Below, in pieces: positions 9,404-19,730 of a stretch of 64,000 nt of DNA. The notes beneath the pieces were generated by a model that saw only the letters and a program-made list of their open reading frames with translations, was not told where the DNA came from and ran no database searches. This DNA comes from Leclercia adecarboxylata. GTDB taxonomy: Bacteria > Pseudomonadota > Gammaproteobacteria > Enterobacterales > Enterobacteriaceae. Both the position numbers and the translations under genes were made by a program. Every line of letters starts with the position of its first letter. Within the stretch, counting starts at the first letter, position 1. The stretch is from the NCBI GenBank assembly GCA_901472455.1, contig LR590464.1, positions 1,116,001 to 1,180,000 of the forward strand, read 5' to 3'.

Positions 9404-11591
9404 ATGAACCACACCAGAAAAATGAACAAAACGCTGCTGGCTCTCGCTATAGGCGTTATCGCCCATTCCGCGGTGGCAGCGGAGAGCAAAAAAGAAGAGA
9501 CCATCGTGGTGCAGTCTGCCGCCAGCGATTTTAAAGCCGGCGGCGACCAGCTGGTACCGGCCTTCCTGGACGGGCAGGTGGCGAACGGCGGCCGCATGGG
9601 GATGCTCGGTCAGCAAAATGCGATGGACGTTCCCTTTAACATCATCAGCTACACCTCCAAACTGGTGGAGGATCAGCAGGCGCACACCATTGCTGACGTG
9701 GTGGCTAACGATGCGGGCGTCCAGTCCGTACAGGGCTACGGCAACAGCGCAGAAAGCTACCGCATTCGTGGCCTGAAGTTCGACGGAGATGACATGACCT
9801 TCGGCGGCCTCTCCGGCGTGCTGCCGCGTCAGGTGGTGGACGCACAGATGGTGGATCGCATTGAGATCTTCAAAGGTGCCAACTCCCTGATGAACGGCGC
9901 GGCCAGCTCTGGCGTGGGCGGCATGATTAACCTCGAACCGAAACACGCGGGGGCAACGCCGCAGGCGAAAGTGGGCGTGGACTACACCTCGGATTCGCAG
10001 ATTGGCACCACCCTTGATGCCGGTCGTCGCTTCGGCGACAACGACCAGTTTGGTGCCCGCGTCAACGTGGTGCACCGTGAAGGCGAAGCGCCGGTTGCTA
10101 ACGACCGCCGCCGCACCACGCTGCTGTCCACCGGTCTGGACTATGCGGGAGATGACTTCCGTACCTCCGTGGACTTTGGGTATCAGAAGAAAACCTTCCA
10201 CGGCTCGGAAACCGGGGTCAACATCTCTGGCGTAGATTTCGTGCCAGAGCCCCCGAAAAACGATCGCAACTACTCGCAGAAATGGGCCTACAGCAATATC
10301 GAAAACGAATTTGGCATGTGGCGCAGCGAGTACGACATCAACGACAACTGGACCGCCTATACCGGTCTGGGGGCGCAACACGCCCATGAAGAAGGGCTGT
10401 ACAGCGGTGCGAAGCTGGTGGATAAGAGCGGCAAAGCCACCGCGAGCCGCCTGGATACCAACCGTATCAGCGACAGCGTAAGCGGCATGGCGGGGATCCG
10501 CGGTAACTTTGCGACCGGCTTTGTGACCCATAAGGTTAACGTCGGCTACTCGGCGATGACCAAAAACGAGAAAATTGCCTGGAAGATGTCGGCGGCGAAG
10601 GATAACCCGGTCACCAACATCTACCACAACACCGGTGTGGATGCGCCACCGAGCACCAACTCCAATGGGGCGGGCGGTAACTACAGCGATCCGCTGACCA
10701 GCGGCCGCACCCGCACTCAGGGCTGGCTGCTGAGCGACACCCTCGGCGTGCTTGACGACAAACTGCTGTTCACCGTCGGGGCGCGCCATCAGAAAGTGGT
10801 CATTCGTGGGTATAACAAAGTCACCGGTCTGGAAAACGCTGGCGATAGCTTCGACGGCGACCGCTGGATGCCAACCTATGGCGTGGTGTACAAACCCTGG
10901 GATGAAATCTCGCTGTACGCTAACCACACCGAAGCGTTGCAGCCGGGTAAAACCGCGCCTAACACCGCCATCAACTACGGCCAGAGCACCGGTATCGTCC
11001 ACTCTAAGCAGAACGAAGTGGGCGTGAAGGCTGACTTTGGTCGCGTTGGCGGCTCGCTGGCCCTGTTTGAAATTAAAATGCCGTCTGCCATTCTCGACAG
11101 CCAGACCAAATATTACGGGCTGGATGCAGAGCAGCGTAACCGCGGCATCGAGCTGAACGTCTTTGGCGAGCCGACGCTGGGCCTGCGTCTGAATGCCAGC
11201 GCCACCTGGCTGCAGGCGGAGCTGACCAAAACCAACAACGGTGTTAATCAGGGCAACGACGCCATTGGCGTTCCGTCGTTCTACGGCGTGCTGGGTGCGG
11301 AGTATGACATCAAGCCTGTCGACGGCCTGACCGCCACCGCCCGTGTGAACCACTCCGGTTCGCAGTATGCCAATCTGGCCAACAGCAAAAAGCTGGACAG
11401 CTATACCACCCTGGATCTGGGCATGCGTTACCGCTTCGCGGTCAACAATGACCAGAACCAGATGACCGTTCGCGCTGGCATTTGAAAACGTCACCGACGA
11501 AAACTACTGGTCAAGCGTTGACGACAGCGGCACTTACCTGTTCCAGGGTGAGCCGCGTACCTTTAAGGTCTCTGTCGGCTACGAGTTCTGA
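9404..11591 (+). CDS. TonB-dependent siderophore receptor (FcuA/ferrichrome-type)
   Basis: Outer-membrane gated channel for ferric siderophores. A signal peptide ends HSAVAAES, followed by the TonB-box region (EETIVVQSA), a plug domain with SYRIRGLKFDGDD and DRIEIFKGANSLMNG, and a 22-strand barrel ending GEPRTFKVSVGYEF with the terminal aromatic residue needed for outer-membrane insertion. One frame slip near 11480 (RAGI/ENVTDENYWS) separates the last 35 residues. ATG 9404 is chosen; TTG 9389 and ATG 9422 are alternatives. It is cotranscribed with the YncE-like lipoprotein and followed by the PhoX-like gene. Overall similarity suggests the FcuA group, but the ligand is not proven. Confidence 0.9.
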
Positions 11592-11710
11592 GTTCGACCC
11601 TCGTTATCGGGGCAGGGATGCCCCACCGTCCGTCTGTTATAAAAATGTAACAAATTGTTCTTATAGTGTTCCCACTTTGTCATTTCTTAGCCTAAAGAAA
11701 GGAAGCCATC

Positions 11711-13684
11711 GTGGGTAAACCTCTTAAGTCCGTATTCAAAAAAGAACATCGCGATGATGTCAGCAATCCCAGCGCTAACCCGGTATTTTCCACCGTGGCG
11801 GAGATGTTCCTCTCCCGCCGCCGTTTCCTGCAGATGGGTGCCGTTGCCGGTGCCGCCGCCTCTTTCCCCTTTTTACTCAAGCCTGAAAACGCCCTGGCCG
11901 CGGTGTCACAGCCTTCAGCCCTGAGCAAAGCGGTCTCGCTCGGTTTTACCAGCATTCCGGTCTCAACCGACGATACGGTCAGAGTGCCCGAGGGCTACAT
12001 TGCGCGTCCTTTCTATCGCTGGGGCGACGCTACTGGCATCAAGGGCAATCTGCCAGCCTTCAAATTTGACGCCAGCAACACGACAGACGAGCAGGCGGCA
12101 CAGGCGGGCATGCACCATGACGGCATGGCGTGGTTTAGCCTGCCGCAAGGGGAGCAGGATCCCGCCCATGGCCTGCTGGCGATGAACCACGAGTATATCG
12201 ACAACGGCATGCTCTTTACCGACGGCACCGCCAACTGGAGCCTGGAGAAGGCGCGTAAAGGCCAGAACGCGATGGGCGTGTCGATTATCGAAGTGAAAAA
12301 GAGCGGCAGCGACTGGGAAGTGGTGCGCCCCTCCGGCTTTGCCCGCCGTATCACGGTAAATACCCCGATGCAGCTCACCGGCCCGGCGCGTCAGCAGGCG
12401 TTAATGAAAACCGCCGCCGATCCGCAGGGCGAGCAGGTGCTCGGCACCATGCAAAACTGCGCTAATGGTTATACCCCCTGGGGAACCTATCTCACCTGCG
12501 AAGAGAACTGGTCGGATATTTTCGTCAAAAAAAGCGAGCGTAACGCGCTGGAGAAGCGCTACGGCATCAGCGACAGCGATGAGTCCTACCGCTGGAGCGA
12601 GGTGGACGACAGGTTCAACGTGGATAAAACCCCTAACGAGCCGAATCGCTTTGGCTGGGTGGTCGAAATCGATCCGTACAACCCGAACTCCACGCCGCGC
12701 AAGCACACCGCGCTGGGTCGCTTCAAACACGAAGGGGCCGCCGTCACCCTGGCCGCCGATAAGCGCGTGGTCACCTATATGGGGGATGACCAGAAGTTTG
12801 AGTACATCTACAAATTTGTTTCCGACAACAATTACAATCCGGCGGATCGCGAAGCCAACATGCAGCTGCTCTCCGCTGGCACGCTCTATGTCGCCAGATT
12901 CAACGATGACGGCTCCGGCGAGTGGTTGCCGCTGGTGTTTGGCCAGAACGGCCTGGATAAGAGCAAAGGGTTCGACAATCAGGGCGACCTGCTGATTAAA
13001 ACCCGTCTGGCGGCCGATGCCGTGGGGGCGACTAAGATGGACCGTCCTGAGTGGATTGCGGTCGATCCCCATAACAGCGGCAGCGTTTACTGCACGCTGA
13101 CCAACAACAGCGATCGCGGCAAAGAGGGCAAGGCACCGGTAGATGCGGCCAACCCGCGGGCAAACAACACGTTCGGCCACATCATGCACTGGCACGAAGA
13201 GGGCGGCGATCCGGCAGCGTTACGCTTTAAATGGGACATCCTGGTGCTGGCCGGGCGAACGGACACTGCGGATGAAAAGGCGAAAGGCAGCATGAAGGGG
13301 GCCGAATTTGGCAGCCCGGACGGCCTGTCGTTTGACCATCAGGGCGTGCTCTGGATCCAGACCGACGTCTCCTCCAGCACCATTAACAAGAAAGCCTATG
13401 AGGGGATGGGCAATAACCAGATGGTGGCGACCATTCCGGGCACCAACGAGTATCGTCGCTTCCTGACTGGCCCACGCGGCTGCGAAATCACCGGCATTGC
13501 GTTCACCCCGGACAACCGCACGCTGTTTATTAATATTCAGCATCCGGGGGAGGGCGGGGACGATATTACTGACCCGGCAAACCCGCGCGCCGTTTCTAAC
13601 TGGCCGGATAACAATCCGCAAGGGCGTCCTCGCGCCTCAACGGTGGTCATCACCAGAGCGGACGGTGGTATTATCGGTTCGTGA
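11711..13684 (+). CDS. PhoX-family (DUF839) phosphatase with Tat signal peptide
   Basis: Large exported protein of the PhoX alkaline phosphatase family, whose characterised members use Fe and Ca cofactors. The twin-arginine signal SRRRFLQMGAVAGAAA is near residues 35-50, so it is exported folded. Family motifs include MAWFSLPQGEQDPAHGLLAMNHEY, NCANGYTPWGTYLTCEENW and GFDNQGDLLIKTRLAAD, with SPDGLSFDHQGVLWIQTD near residue 535. It is intact at 657 residues. The start is GTG at 11711, after AAAGGAAG. It lies 119 bp after the siderophore receptor. An iron-requiring phosphatase beside iron-uptake genes is notable, although cotranscription is not shown. Confidence 0.87.
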   Translation: MGKPLKSVFKKEHRDDVSNPSANPVFSTVAEMFLSRRRFLQMGAVAGAAASFPFLLKPENALAAVSQPSALSKAVSLGFTSIPVSTDDTVRVPEGYIARPFYRWGDATGIKGNLPAFKFDASNTTDEQAAQAGMHHDGMAWFSLPQGEQDPAHGLLAMNHEYIDNGMLFTDGTANWSLEKARKGQNAMGVSIIEVKKSGSDWEVVRPSGFARRITVNTPMQLTGPARQQALMKTAADPQGEQVLGTMQNCANGYTPWGTYLTCEENWSDIFVKKSERNALEKRYGISDSDESYRWSEVDDRFNVDKTPNEPNRFGWVVEIDPYNPNSTPRKHTALGRFKHEGAAVTLAADKRVVTYMGDDQKFEYIYKFVSDNNYNPADREANMQLLSAGTLYVARFNDDGSGEWLPLVFGQNGLDKSKGFDNQGDLLIKTRLAADAVGATKMDRPEWIAVDPHNSGSVYCTLTNNSDRGKEGKAPVDAANPRANNTFGHIMHWHEEGGDPAALRFKWDILVLAGRTDTADEKAKGSMKGAEFGSPDGLSFDHQGVLWIQTDVSSSTINKKAYEGMGNNQMVATIPGTNEYRRFLTGPRGCEITGIAFTPDNRTLFINIQHPGEGGDDITDPANPRAVSNWPDNNPQGRPRASTVVITRADGGIIGS

Positions 13685-13787
13685 TAGCCTCCCGCCGGGC
13701 AGCAACCGTTGCCCGGCGTTTAACTTGCTCCCGTCTGCCTGAAGTGTTAAAAGGTGCCCCTTCCATAAAAAGAGACAGGGGTAAGAC

Positions 13788-15174
13788 GTGAAAAACGCGT
13801 CATCCGCTTCAGGTACTGGTGTTACTGAAGCCTCGTCGGAACAGACACCGACGCTGCATCGTGGTTTACAGAACCGACATATTCAACTTATCGCACTCGG
13901 TGGCGCTATCGGCACCGGGCTGTTTCTCGGCATCGGTCCTGCCATTCAGATGGCTGGTCCTGCCGTGCTGCTGGGTTATGCCATCGCGGGCATTATCGCT
14001 TTTCTGATCATGCGCCAGCTCGGCGAGATGGTGGTAGAAGAGCCGGTATCCGGCTCCTTCGCCCATTTTGCCTATAAATACTGGGGGCCGTTCGCCGGTT
14101 TCCTCTCTGGCTGGAACTACTGGGTGATGTTCGTGCTGGTGGGCATGGCAGAGCTGACCGCTGCGGGCATCTATATGCAGTACTGGCTGCCAGAGGTACC
14201 CACCTGGATCTGGGCGGCGGTATTCTTCATCATCATTAACGCCGTTAACCTGGTGAACGTGCGCCTGTACGGAGAGACCGAGTTCTGGTTCGCCTTAATT
14301 AAGGTGCTGGCCATCATCGGCATGATCGGTTTTGGCCTGTGGCTGCTGTTCTCCGGTCACGGCGGCGAGCGGGCGACCCTCGACAACCTGTGGCAGCACG
14401 GCGGCTTCCTCGCGACCGGCTGGAAAGGGCTGGTGCTGTCGCTGGCGGTGATCATGTTCTCGTTTGGCGGGCTGGAGCTGATTGGCATTACCGCCGCCGA
14501 AGCGCAGGACCCGCATAAAAGCATCCCGAAAGCGGTCAACCAGGTGGTTTACCGTATTCTGCTGTTTTTATATCGGTTCGCTGGTGGTGTTGCTGGCGCT
14601 CTACCCGTGGGTGGAAGTGAAGTCTGACAGCAGCCCGTTTGTGATGATTTTCCACGATCTGAACAGCAACGTGGTGGCGTCGGCGCTGAACTTTGTGATT
14701 CTGGTGGCCTCGCTGTCGGTCTATAACAGCGGCGTCTACTCCAACAGCCGCATGCTGTTTGGCCTCTCCGTACAGGGTAACGCGCCGAAGTTTTTAACCC
14801 GCGTCAGCCGTCGCGGCGTCCCGGTGAACTCGCTGCTGCTCTCCGGGGGCATTACCTCGCTGGTGGTGCTGGTCAACTACCTGCTGCCGCACGAAGCCTT
14901 TAGCCTGCTGATGGCGCTGGTGGTCGCGACCCTGCTGCTGAACTGGATCATGATCTGTCTGGCGCACCTGCGGTTCCGCGCGGCGATGCGCCGCAAAGGA
15001 CGCGAGACGCAGTTCAAAGCGCTGCTCTATCCGGCGGGTAACTATCTCTGTATCGCCTTCCTGGCGATGATCCTGGTGCTGATGTGCACCATGGACGGCA
15101 TGCGCACCTCAGCCATCCTGCTGCCGGTGTGGATTGTGTTCCTGTTTGCGGCCTTTAAACTTTCCAGAAAGTAA
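13788..15174 (+). CDS. pheP: Phenylalanine-specific permease (frameshifted)
   Basis: Inner-membrane amino-acid:proton symporter of the APC superfamily with 12 membrane segments. The N-terminal part (TLHRGLQNRHIQLIALGGAI, GTGLFLGIGPAIQMAGPAV) and the C-terminal part (YPWVEVKSDSSPFVMIF through GRETQFKALLYPAGNYLCIA) both match E. coli PheP closely. A single slip near 14565 breaks the frame within helix 7. The start is GTG at 13788, following AGGGGTAAG. As in E. coli it neighbours ybdG, here with toxin-antitoxin and sugar genes in between. Confidence 0.93.
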
Positions 15175-15181
15175 AGGCGTT

Positions 15182-15210
15182 GGCCCTCTCCCGGTGGGAG
15201 AGGGCATCAG
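15182..15210 (+). terminator. Hairpin after pheP
   Basis: The inverted repeat GCCCTCTCCC-GGT-GGGAGAGGGC lies eight bases after the pheP stop. It lacks a clear T run on the + strand, so it may be a weak terminator or an mRNA-stabilising stem. Confidence 0.5.
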
Positions 15211-15315
15211 GCCGCACTATTCCCGTTTTCGCATTGCGGCGCGGCCCTTGTAACAGCCTACAAAAACCGTAAACCAGGTAAGCACAGCACTAATCGCAAA
15301 AATGCCGCAGGGTAA

Positions 15316-15617
15316 TCAAAAATGAAACGCCATCCGCTTCCCGGTGGGCAGAATGACATCAATACTCACTTCACCCCCTAATGCCGTAACATAGCGTTTA
15401 AGCGTAGAAAGACGCGGATCATTATCCGGTTGCTCAATTTTCGCAACGGTAGGCTGTTTAACCCCCATCGCGGCAGCAAGTTCAGTTTGCGATATGTTGA
15501 GTTCTTCCCGGAGCTGGTTTGAGCGCGACAATAATGCGCAGATCCTCAACTTTAGCGGCAATTCGCTCCTGACTTTCCCTGGCTCTGCTGGGCCATGAGT
15601 TCTTTTAACGTAGCCAT
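15316..15617 (-). CDS. HigA-like Xre antitoxin (frameshifted)
   Basis: DNA-binding antitoxin of a type II toxin-antitoxin pair. It starts MATLKELMAQQS at 15617. After two slips (near 15577 and 15520) it continues ESQERIAAKVEDLRIIVAL and a helix-turn-helix reading LNISQTELAAAMGVKQPTVA, and ends PTGKRMAFHF. The corrected length is about 100 residues, normal for this family. The order toxin then antitoxin is that of HigBA modules. It should repress the operon through the twin palindromes upstream of the toxin gene. Confidence 0.82.
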
Positions 15618-15627
15618 TCGGCCTCCC

Positions 15628-15968
15628 TTACTCGCCAGATAATCGCTGAATTCAGCATCAGCCATGGTGATCATATCTTTATAGAATCGCTTTTCATTTT
15701 TTCCCGTCTTATTTCCAGCACATAAAATTATGGCTTTACGAACAGGATCGAAGGCAAAAAAAGCACGAACCGGATCCCCTGCATGCTGAATGCGTAGCTC
15801 TTTCATATTCGCGTAATGTGAGTTTTTAACTGTATCGACCCAGGGACGGCCCAACTGTGGACCGTACTCTGAGAGGATATGCATTATAGCCAGGACATCT
15901 TCTTTCAAGGCTTGTGTCTGGTGGTTAAACCACTTGTCAAACGTATCCGTTGTTTCGACTTCCCACAT
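15628..15968 (-). CDS. HigB/RelE-superfamily (Gp49-like) toxin
   Basis: Probable ribosome-dependent mRNA interferase. It starts MWEVETTDTFDKWF at 15968. The Gp49-family core is GDPVRAFFAFDPVRKAIILCAG followed by KNEKRFYKDMITMADAEF, which supplies the basic and Tyr residues typical of RelE folds. As written, the frame runs on into the antitoxin ATG with no stop. A one-base slip would give GAG-TAA at 15628, and this is taken as the real end because every relative stops before the antitoxin. About 113 residues. Confidence 0.82.
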
Positions 15969-15979
15969 AACTATTTCCT

Positions 15980-16021
15980 TATAGCCTTTTGGCTATAAAA
16001 GAGTATAGCCAAAAGGCTATA
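15980..16021. promoter_or_regulatory. Two palindromic operators of the toxin-antitoxin operon
   Basis: Two perfect palindromic-arm elements occur, TATAGCC-TTTT-GGCTATA (15980-15997) and TATAGCC-AAAA-GGCTATA (16004-16021), 24 bp centre to centre. They begin 12 bp before the toxin start, as expected for HigA autoregulation sites. Confidence 0.8.
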
Positions 16022-16173
16022 ACTGCAACTATATTGCGGCGCGGCGCTCTCACAAGCCTGACAACCCCTATTCCGGGCAAGGCGCACCTCCCACCCGGCA
16101 CCTCCTCGCCCCAATCCAAACCTTTATCGTGACCCTACTCGCACTTCTGGATCGATCCACAGGATCTTTATTT

Positions 16174-16217
16174 TGTAATCGATTACTTTTCATTTGATAC
16201 GGTTTGTAATCGATTAC
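16174..16217 (+). promoter_or_regulatory. Two LacI-family operators before the sugar operon
   Basis: The perfect palindrome GTAATCGATTAC occurs at 16175-16186 and again at 16206-16217, 31 bp (about three helical turns) apart, each followed by TTT. The spacing suits cooperative binding by the LacI-type regulator encoded at 19731. Confidence 0.8.
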
Positions 16218-16238
16218 TTTTTAAGGGTGGGGATGATC

Positions 16239-17480
16239 ATGGTGTCAACAACTGAAAGTAGTGGAAAGGTGATAGGGCAGCACCGGATGCTGGTGCCGCG
16301 CCTGTCGCTGATGATGTTCCTGCAATTTTTTATCTGGGGTAGCTGGTCAGTTACCCTCGGTCTGGTCATGACCCAGCACAACATGTCATTGCTGATCGGC
16401 GATGCTTTTTCTGCCGGGCCGATTGCCTCTATTCTGTCGCCGTTTGTCCTCGGCATGCTGGTGGACCGCTTCTTCGCCTCGCAAAAGGTGATGGCGGTAA
16501 TGCACCTCGCTGGCGCGGCAATCCTGTGGTTCGTGCCGGGGGCATTAATTGCGGAAAACGGTGCGCTGCTGATCGGCTGCTGTTTGGCTACACGCTCTGC
16601 TACATGCCGACCCCTGGCATTGACCAACAACATTGCCTTCCACAGCCTGGCGAACGTCGATAAGACCTTCCCGGTGGTTCGCGTGTTCGGCACTATTGGC
16701 TGGATTGTGGCCGGGATCTTTATCGGCGTGACCGGCGTGGCGTCCAGCGTCACCATCTTCCACGTAGCGGCGGCCAGCTCCGTCCTGCTGGCGCTCTATA
16801 GCCTGACGTTGCCGCATACGCCGGCGCCAGCCAAAGGGATGCCGGTGCAGATGCGCGATCTCTTCTGTGCCGACGCTTTCGCACTGCTGAAAACCCGTCA
16901 CTTCTTTATCTTCTGCCTGTGCGCGATGCTGATCTCCGTTCCGCTGGGCACCTACTACGCTTACACCGCGTCCTATCTGGCAGATGCCGGTATCGCTGAT
17001 GTCAGTACCGCCATGTCCTTTGGCCAGATGTCTGAAATCTTCTTCATGCTGGTGATCCCGCTGCTGTTCCGCCGTCTGGGCGTGAAATATATGCTGCTGA
17101 TCGGCATGCTGGCGTGGTTCGTCCGTTACGCCATGTTTGCCCTGGGCGTGAGCGAAGAGGGACGTATCCTGCTGTATCTCGGCATCCTACTGCACGGCGT
17201 CTGCTATGACTTCTTCTTTGTTGTGGGCTTTATCTACACCGACCGCGTGGCGGGCGAAAAGGTAAAAGGCCAGGCGCAGAGCATGATCGTGATGTTCACT
17301 TACGGTATCGGCATGCTGCTCGGCTCACAGATTTCCGGCGCGCTGTACAACCGCCTGGTGGCGGGGCAGACCGTTCCACAAGCCTGGGTCACCTTCTGGT
17401 GGATCCCGGCGGTGGCGGCTGCGGTCATCGCGCTGATTTTCCTCTTCTCGTTCAAATATGACGAAGAAAAGGCGCACTAA
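16239..17480 (+). CDS. MFS transporter of the nucleoside:H+ symporter (YegT-like) family
   Basis: Inner-membrane importer with 12 predicted helices. The family pattern LSLMMFLQFFIWGSWSVTLG opens the protein, and LGILLHGVCYDFFFVVGFIY and FGQMSEIFFMLVIPLLFRR match YegT/NupG-like proteins. Two compensating slips (near 16575 and 16610) garble the segment that should read LFGYTLCYMPTLALTN. ATG 16239 has a GGGTGG site eight bases upstream; ATG 16233 is an alternative. It is the first gene of a three-gene sugar operon, so it probably imports the sugar or glycoside that the next two enzymes act on, rather than a nucleoside. Confidence 0.85.
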   Translation: MVSTTESSGKVIGQHRMLVPRLSLMMFLQFFIWGSWSVTLGLVMTQHNMSLLIGDAFSAGPIASILSPFVLGMLVDRFFASQKVMAVMHLAGAAILWFVPGALIAENGALLIGCCLATRSATCRPLALTNNIAFHSLANVDKTFPVVRVFGTIGWIVAGIFIGVTGVASSVTIFHVAAASSVLLALYSLTLPHTPAPAKGMPVQMRDLFCADAFALLKTRHFFIFCLCAMLISVPLGTYYAYTASYLADAGIADVSTAMSFGQMSEIFFMLVIPLLFRRLGVKYMLLIGMLAWFVRYAMFALGVSEEGRILLYLGILLHGVCYDFFFVVGFIYTDRVAGEKVKGQAQSMIVMFTYGIGMLLGSQISGALYNRLVAGQTVPQAWVTFWWIPAVAAAVIALIFLFSFKYDEEKAH

Positions 17481-17491
17481 CTGGAGGTGGT

Positions 17492-18519
17492 ATGAGGACA
17501 ATTAAAGGTCCAGGCATTTTTCTGTCGCAGTTTATCGGCGGGCAACACCCGTTTAACACGCTCGACGGGCTGGCAGGTTGGGCAGCGGAAAAAGGCTACA
17601 AAGCGCTGCAAATTCCCTGCAATCACAAGGCGATATTTGACGTGGAGCTGGCGGCAGAAAGCCAGACTTACTGCGACGAGATAAGCGGCAAGCTGGCGCA
17701 GCACGGGCTGGTAATAAGCGAGCTGTCCACCCCATCTGGAAGGTCAGCTTATCGCCGTGAATCCGGCCTATGACGAGGCGTTTGATAACTTCGCCCCGCA
17801 GGCGGTGCGCGGCAATGCCGCTGCACGCCAGGCGTGGGCCACCGATATCGTGAAAAAGGCGGCGGTTGCATCGGCACGGCTTGGGTTGACCGCCCATGCC
17901 ACCTTCTCGGGGATCGCTGGCCTGGCCGTGGATGTATCCCTGGCCGCCCCATAACGAGGCGCGTTTCCAGGAGGCGTTCAGCGAGCTGGCCCGCCGCTGG
18001 CGTCCGATTCTGGACGCCTTCGACGAGCAGGGGGTGAATGTCTGCTATGAGATCCACCCCGGAGAAGATCTGCACGACGGCGTGACCTTCGAGCGTTTTC
18101 TGGCGCTGGTGGACAACCACCCGCGCTGCAACATTCTCTACGATCCGAGCCATCTGCTGCTGCAGCAGATGGATTATCTGGCCTTTATCGACCACTACCA
18201 TACCCGCATCAAGGCGTTTCACGTTAAAGATGCCGAGTACCGCCCCAACGGACGCAGCGGCGTGTATGGCGGCTATCAAAGCTGGATTAACCGCGCAGGG
18301 CGCTTTCGCTCGCCGGGCGACGGGCAGATCGATTTCAAGGGCATCTTCAGCAAGCTGACGCAGTACGACTACGACGGCTGGGCGGTTCTGGAGTGGGAGT
18401 GTTGCCTGAAAGAGGGCGATACCGGCGCACGGGAAGGGCGTGAGTTTATCTCCCGCCACATTATTCCGGTCTCCGACCGGGCGTTTGACGATTTCGCCGC
18501 AGGAGAACTTCATGATTAA
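17492..18519 (+). CDS. Sugar-phosphate isomerase/epimerase-like TIM-barrel enzyme (frameshifted)
   Basis: AP-endonuclease-2/xylose-isomerase-like barrel (IolE/IolI superfamily). It starts MRTIKGPGIFLSQFIGG. Metal-ligand motifs are visible: GVNVCYEIHPGEDLHDG, HPRCNILYDPSHLLLQQ, IKAFHVKDAEY and GWAVLEWECCLKEG. Slips near 17735 and 17925 break the frame; corrected length is about 342 residues. It overlaps the next gene by eight bases (ATGATTAA), so the two are translationally coupled. Enzymes of this kind, paired with Gfo/Idh/MocA dehydrogenases, act on inositols or 3-keto sugars; the actual substrate is not known. Confidence 0.83.
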
Positions 18520-19655
18520 CGTCGGCATTATCGGCAGCGGCTTTATCGGCCCGGCGCACATCGAAGCCCTGCGCCGTCTCGGCTTTGTGCAGGTTGTCGC
18601 CCTGTGCGACGGCACCCAGACACAGGCCGAGGAGAAGGCCCGGGCGCTGAACATCCCCCATGCCTACGGCAGCGTGGAGGCATTGCTGGCGCACCCGGAT
18701 CTCCACGTGGTCCACAACTGCACGCCAAACCATCTGCATGCGGAGATCAACCGCCAGATCCTGCGTGCCGGGAAGCATGTCTTTTCCGAAAAACCGCTGT
18801 GCATGACCCCGGACGAGGCGCGGGAGTTGGTTGCGCTGGCGGAGCAGGCGGGCGTGGTGCACGGCGTGAGCTTTGTTTATCGCCAGTTTGCTATGGTACG
18901 CCAGGCGGCGAGCATGGTGGAGGCGGGCACGCTCGGACGGCTGTTTGCCGCCCATGGCAGCTATTTGCAGGACTGGATGTTGCTGGAAACAGATTACAAC
19001 TGGCGTGTCGACGCCGCGCTCGGGGGGGCGTCGCGTGCGGTGGCCGATATCGGTTCCCACTGGTGTGACACAATCCAGTTTATTACCGGGCGGCGCATCA
19101 CTGAGGTCATGGCTGACCTCTCTATCGTCTGGCCGACCCGCAAGGCGAACGTGGCCGGTCATCAGACCTTCAGCCAGGCAGCCGACGCCGTCTATGAAGA
19201 CAAACCCGTCACCACCGAGGATTTTGGCTCGGTGCTGTTCCGCTTCGACGATGGCAGCAAGGGCAGCTTTAACGTCTCGCAGGTGAGCGCCGGACGAAAA
19301 AACCGCCTGAGTCTGGAGGTGAACGGCAGCGACGGCTCCGTGGCCTGGGATCAGGAGGTGCCCCAGCAGCTGTGGGTCGGCCATCGCGCACAGGCTAACC
19401 AGACGCTGACGGACGATCCGGGGCTGATGAACCGTGACGTGGCCGACAGCGCCCACTTCCCTGGCGGCCACATCGAAGGCTGGCCGGATGCGTTTAAGAA
19501 CATGATGGCGCAGTTTTATCGGGCGGTACAGGCGGGCAGGATGCCCGAAAAACCGCTGTTTGCCACCTTCCATGACGGGGCGAACGTGATGTTATATCAT
19601 TGATGCCATAGTGAAAAGCCATCAGCAGCAGCGCTGGGTCAGCGTCGCGCAGTAA
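18512..19655 (+). CDS. Gfo/Idh/MocA-family oxidoreductase
   Basis: NAD(P)-dependent sugar dehydrogenase. The Rossmann motif VGIIGSGFIGPAHIEAL is at the N-terminus. HNCTPNHLHAEINRQIL and the conserved SEKPLCMTPDEARELV carry the catalytic EKP lysine, and DIGSHWCDTIQFITG carries the typical catalytic Asp/His. The frame as written ends early at 19603; deleting one T near 19593 restores the tail NVMYIIDAIVKSHQQQRW and a stop at 19653-19655. Start ATG 18512 follows AGGAG. It is the last gene of the operon and is followed by a hairpin. Confidence 0.88.
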
Positions 19656-19657
19656 CA

Positions 19658-19681
19658 CCTTGCCCGGTACGCCGGGCAAGG
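19658..19681 (+). terminator. Strong hairpin at the end of the sugar operon
   Basis: CCTTGCCCGG-TACG-CCGGGCAAGG is a near-perfect stem just after the dehydrogenase stop and 50 bp before the regulator gene. There is no long T run, so termination may be partial. Confidence 0.55.
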
Positions 19682-19730
19682 AATTTATGGTAGCCTGCTG
19701 CTAACGCTAACTGCAGGATCACTCGTCGCT

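Noticed and set aside
9398..11494. A 698-codon open frame antisense to the siderophore receptor
   Set aside because: It is a GC-rich shadow of the receptor gene: no family resemblance, no ribosome site, and the sense frame has complete TonB-receptor motifs.
15552..15968. A natural toxin-antitoxin fusion protein
   Set aside because: The apparent fusion needs the missing toxin stop; a one-base slip restores the usual separate genes, and the antitoxin part itself is broken by slips.
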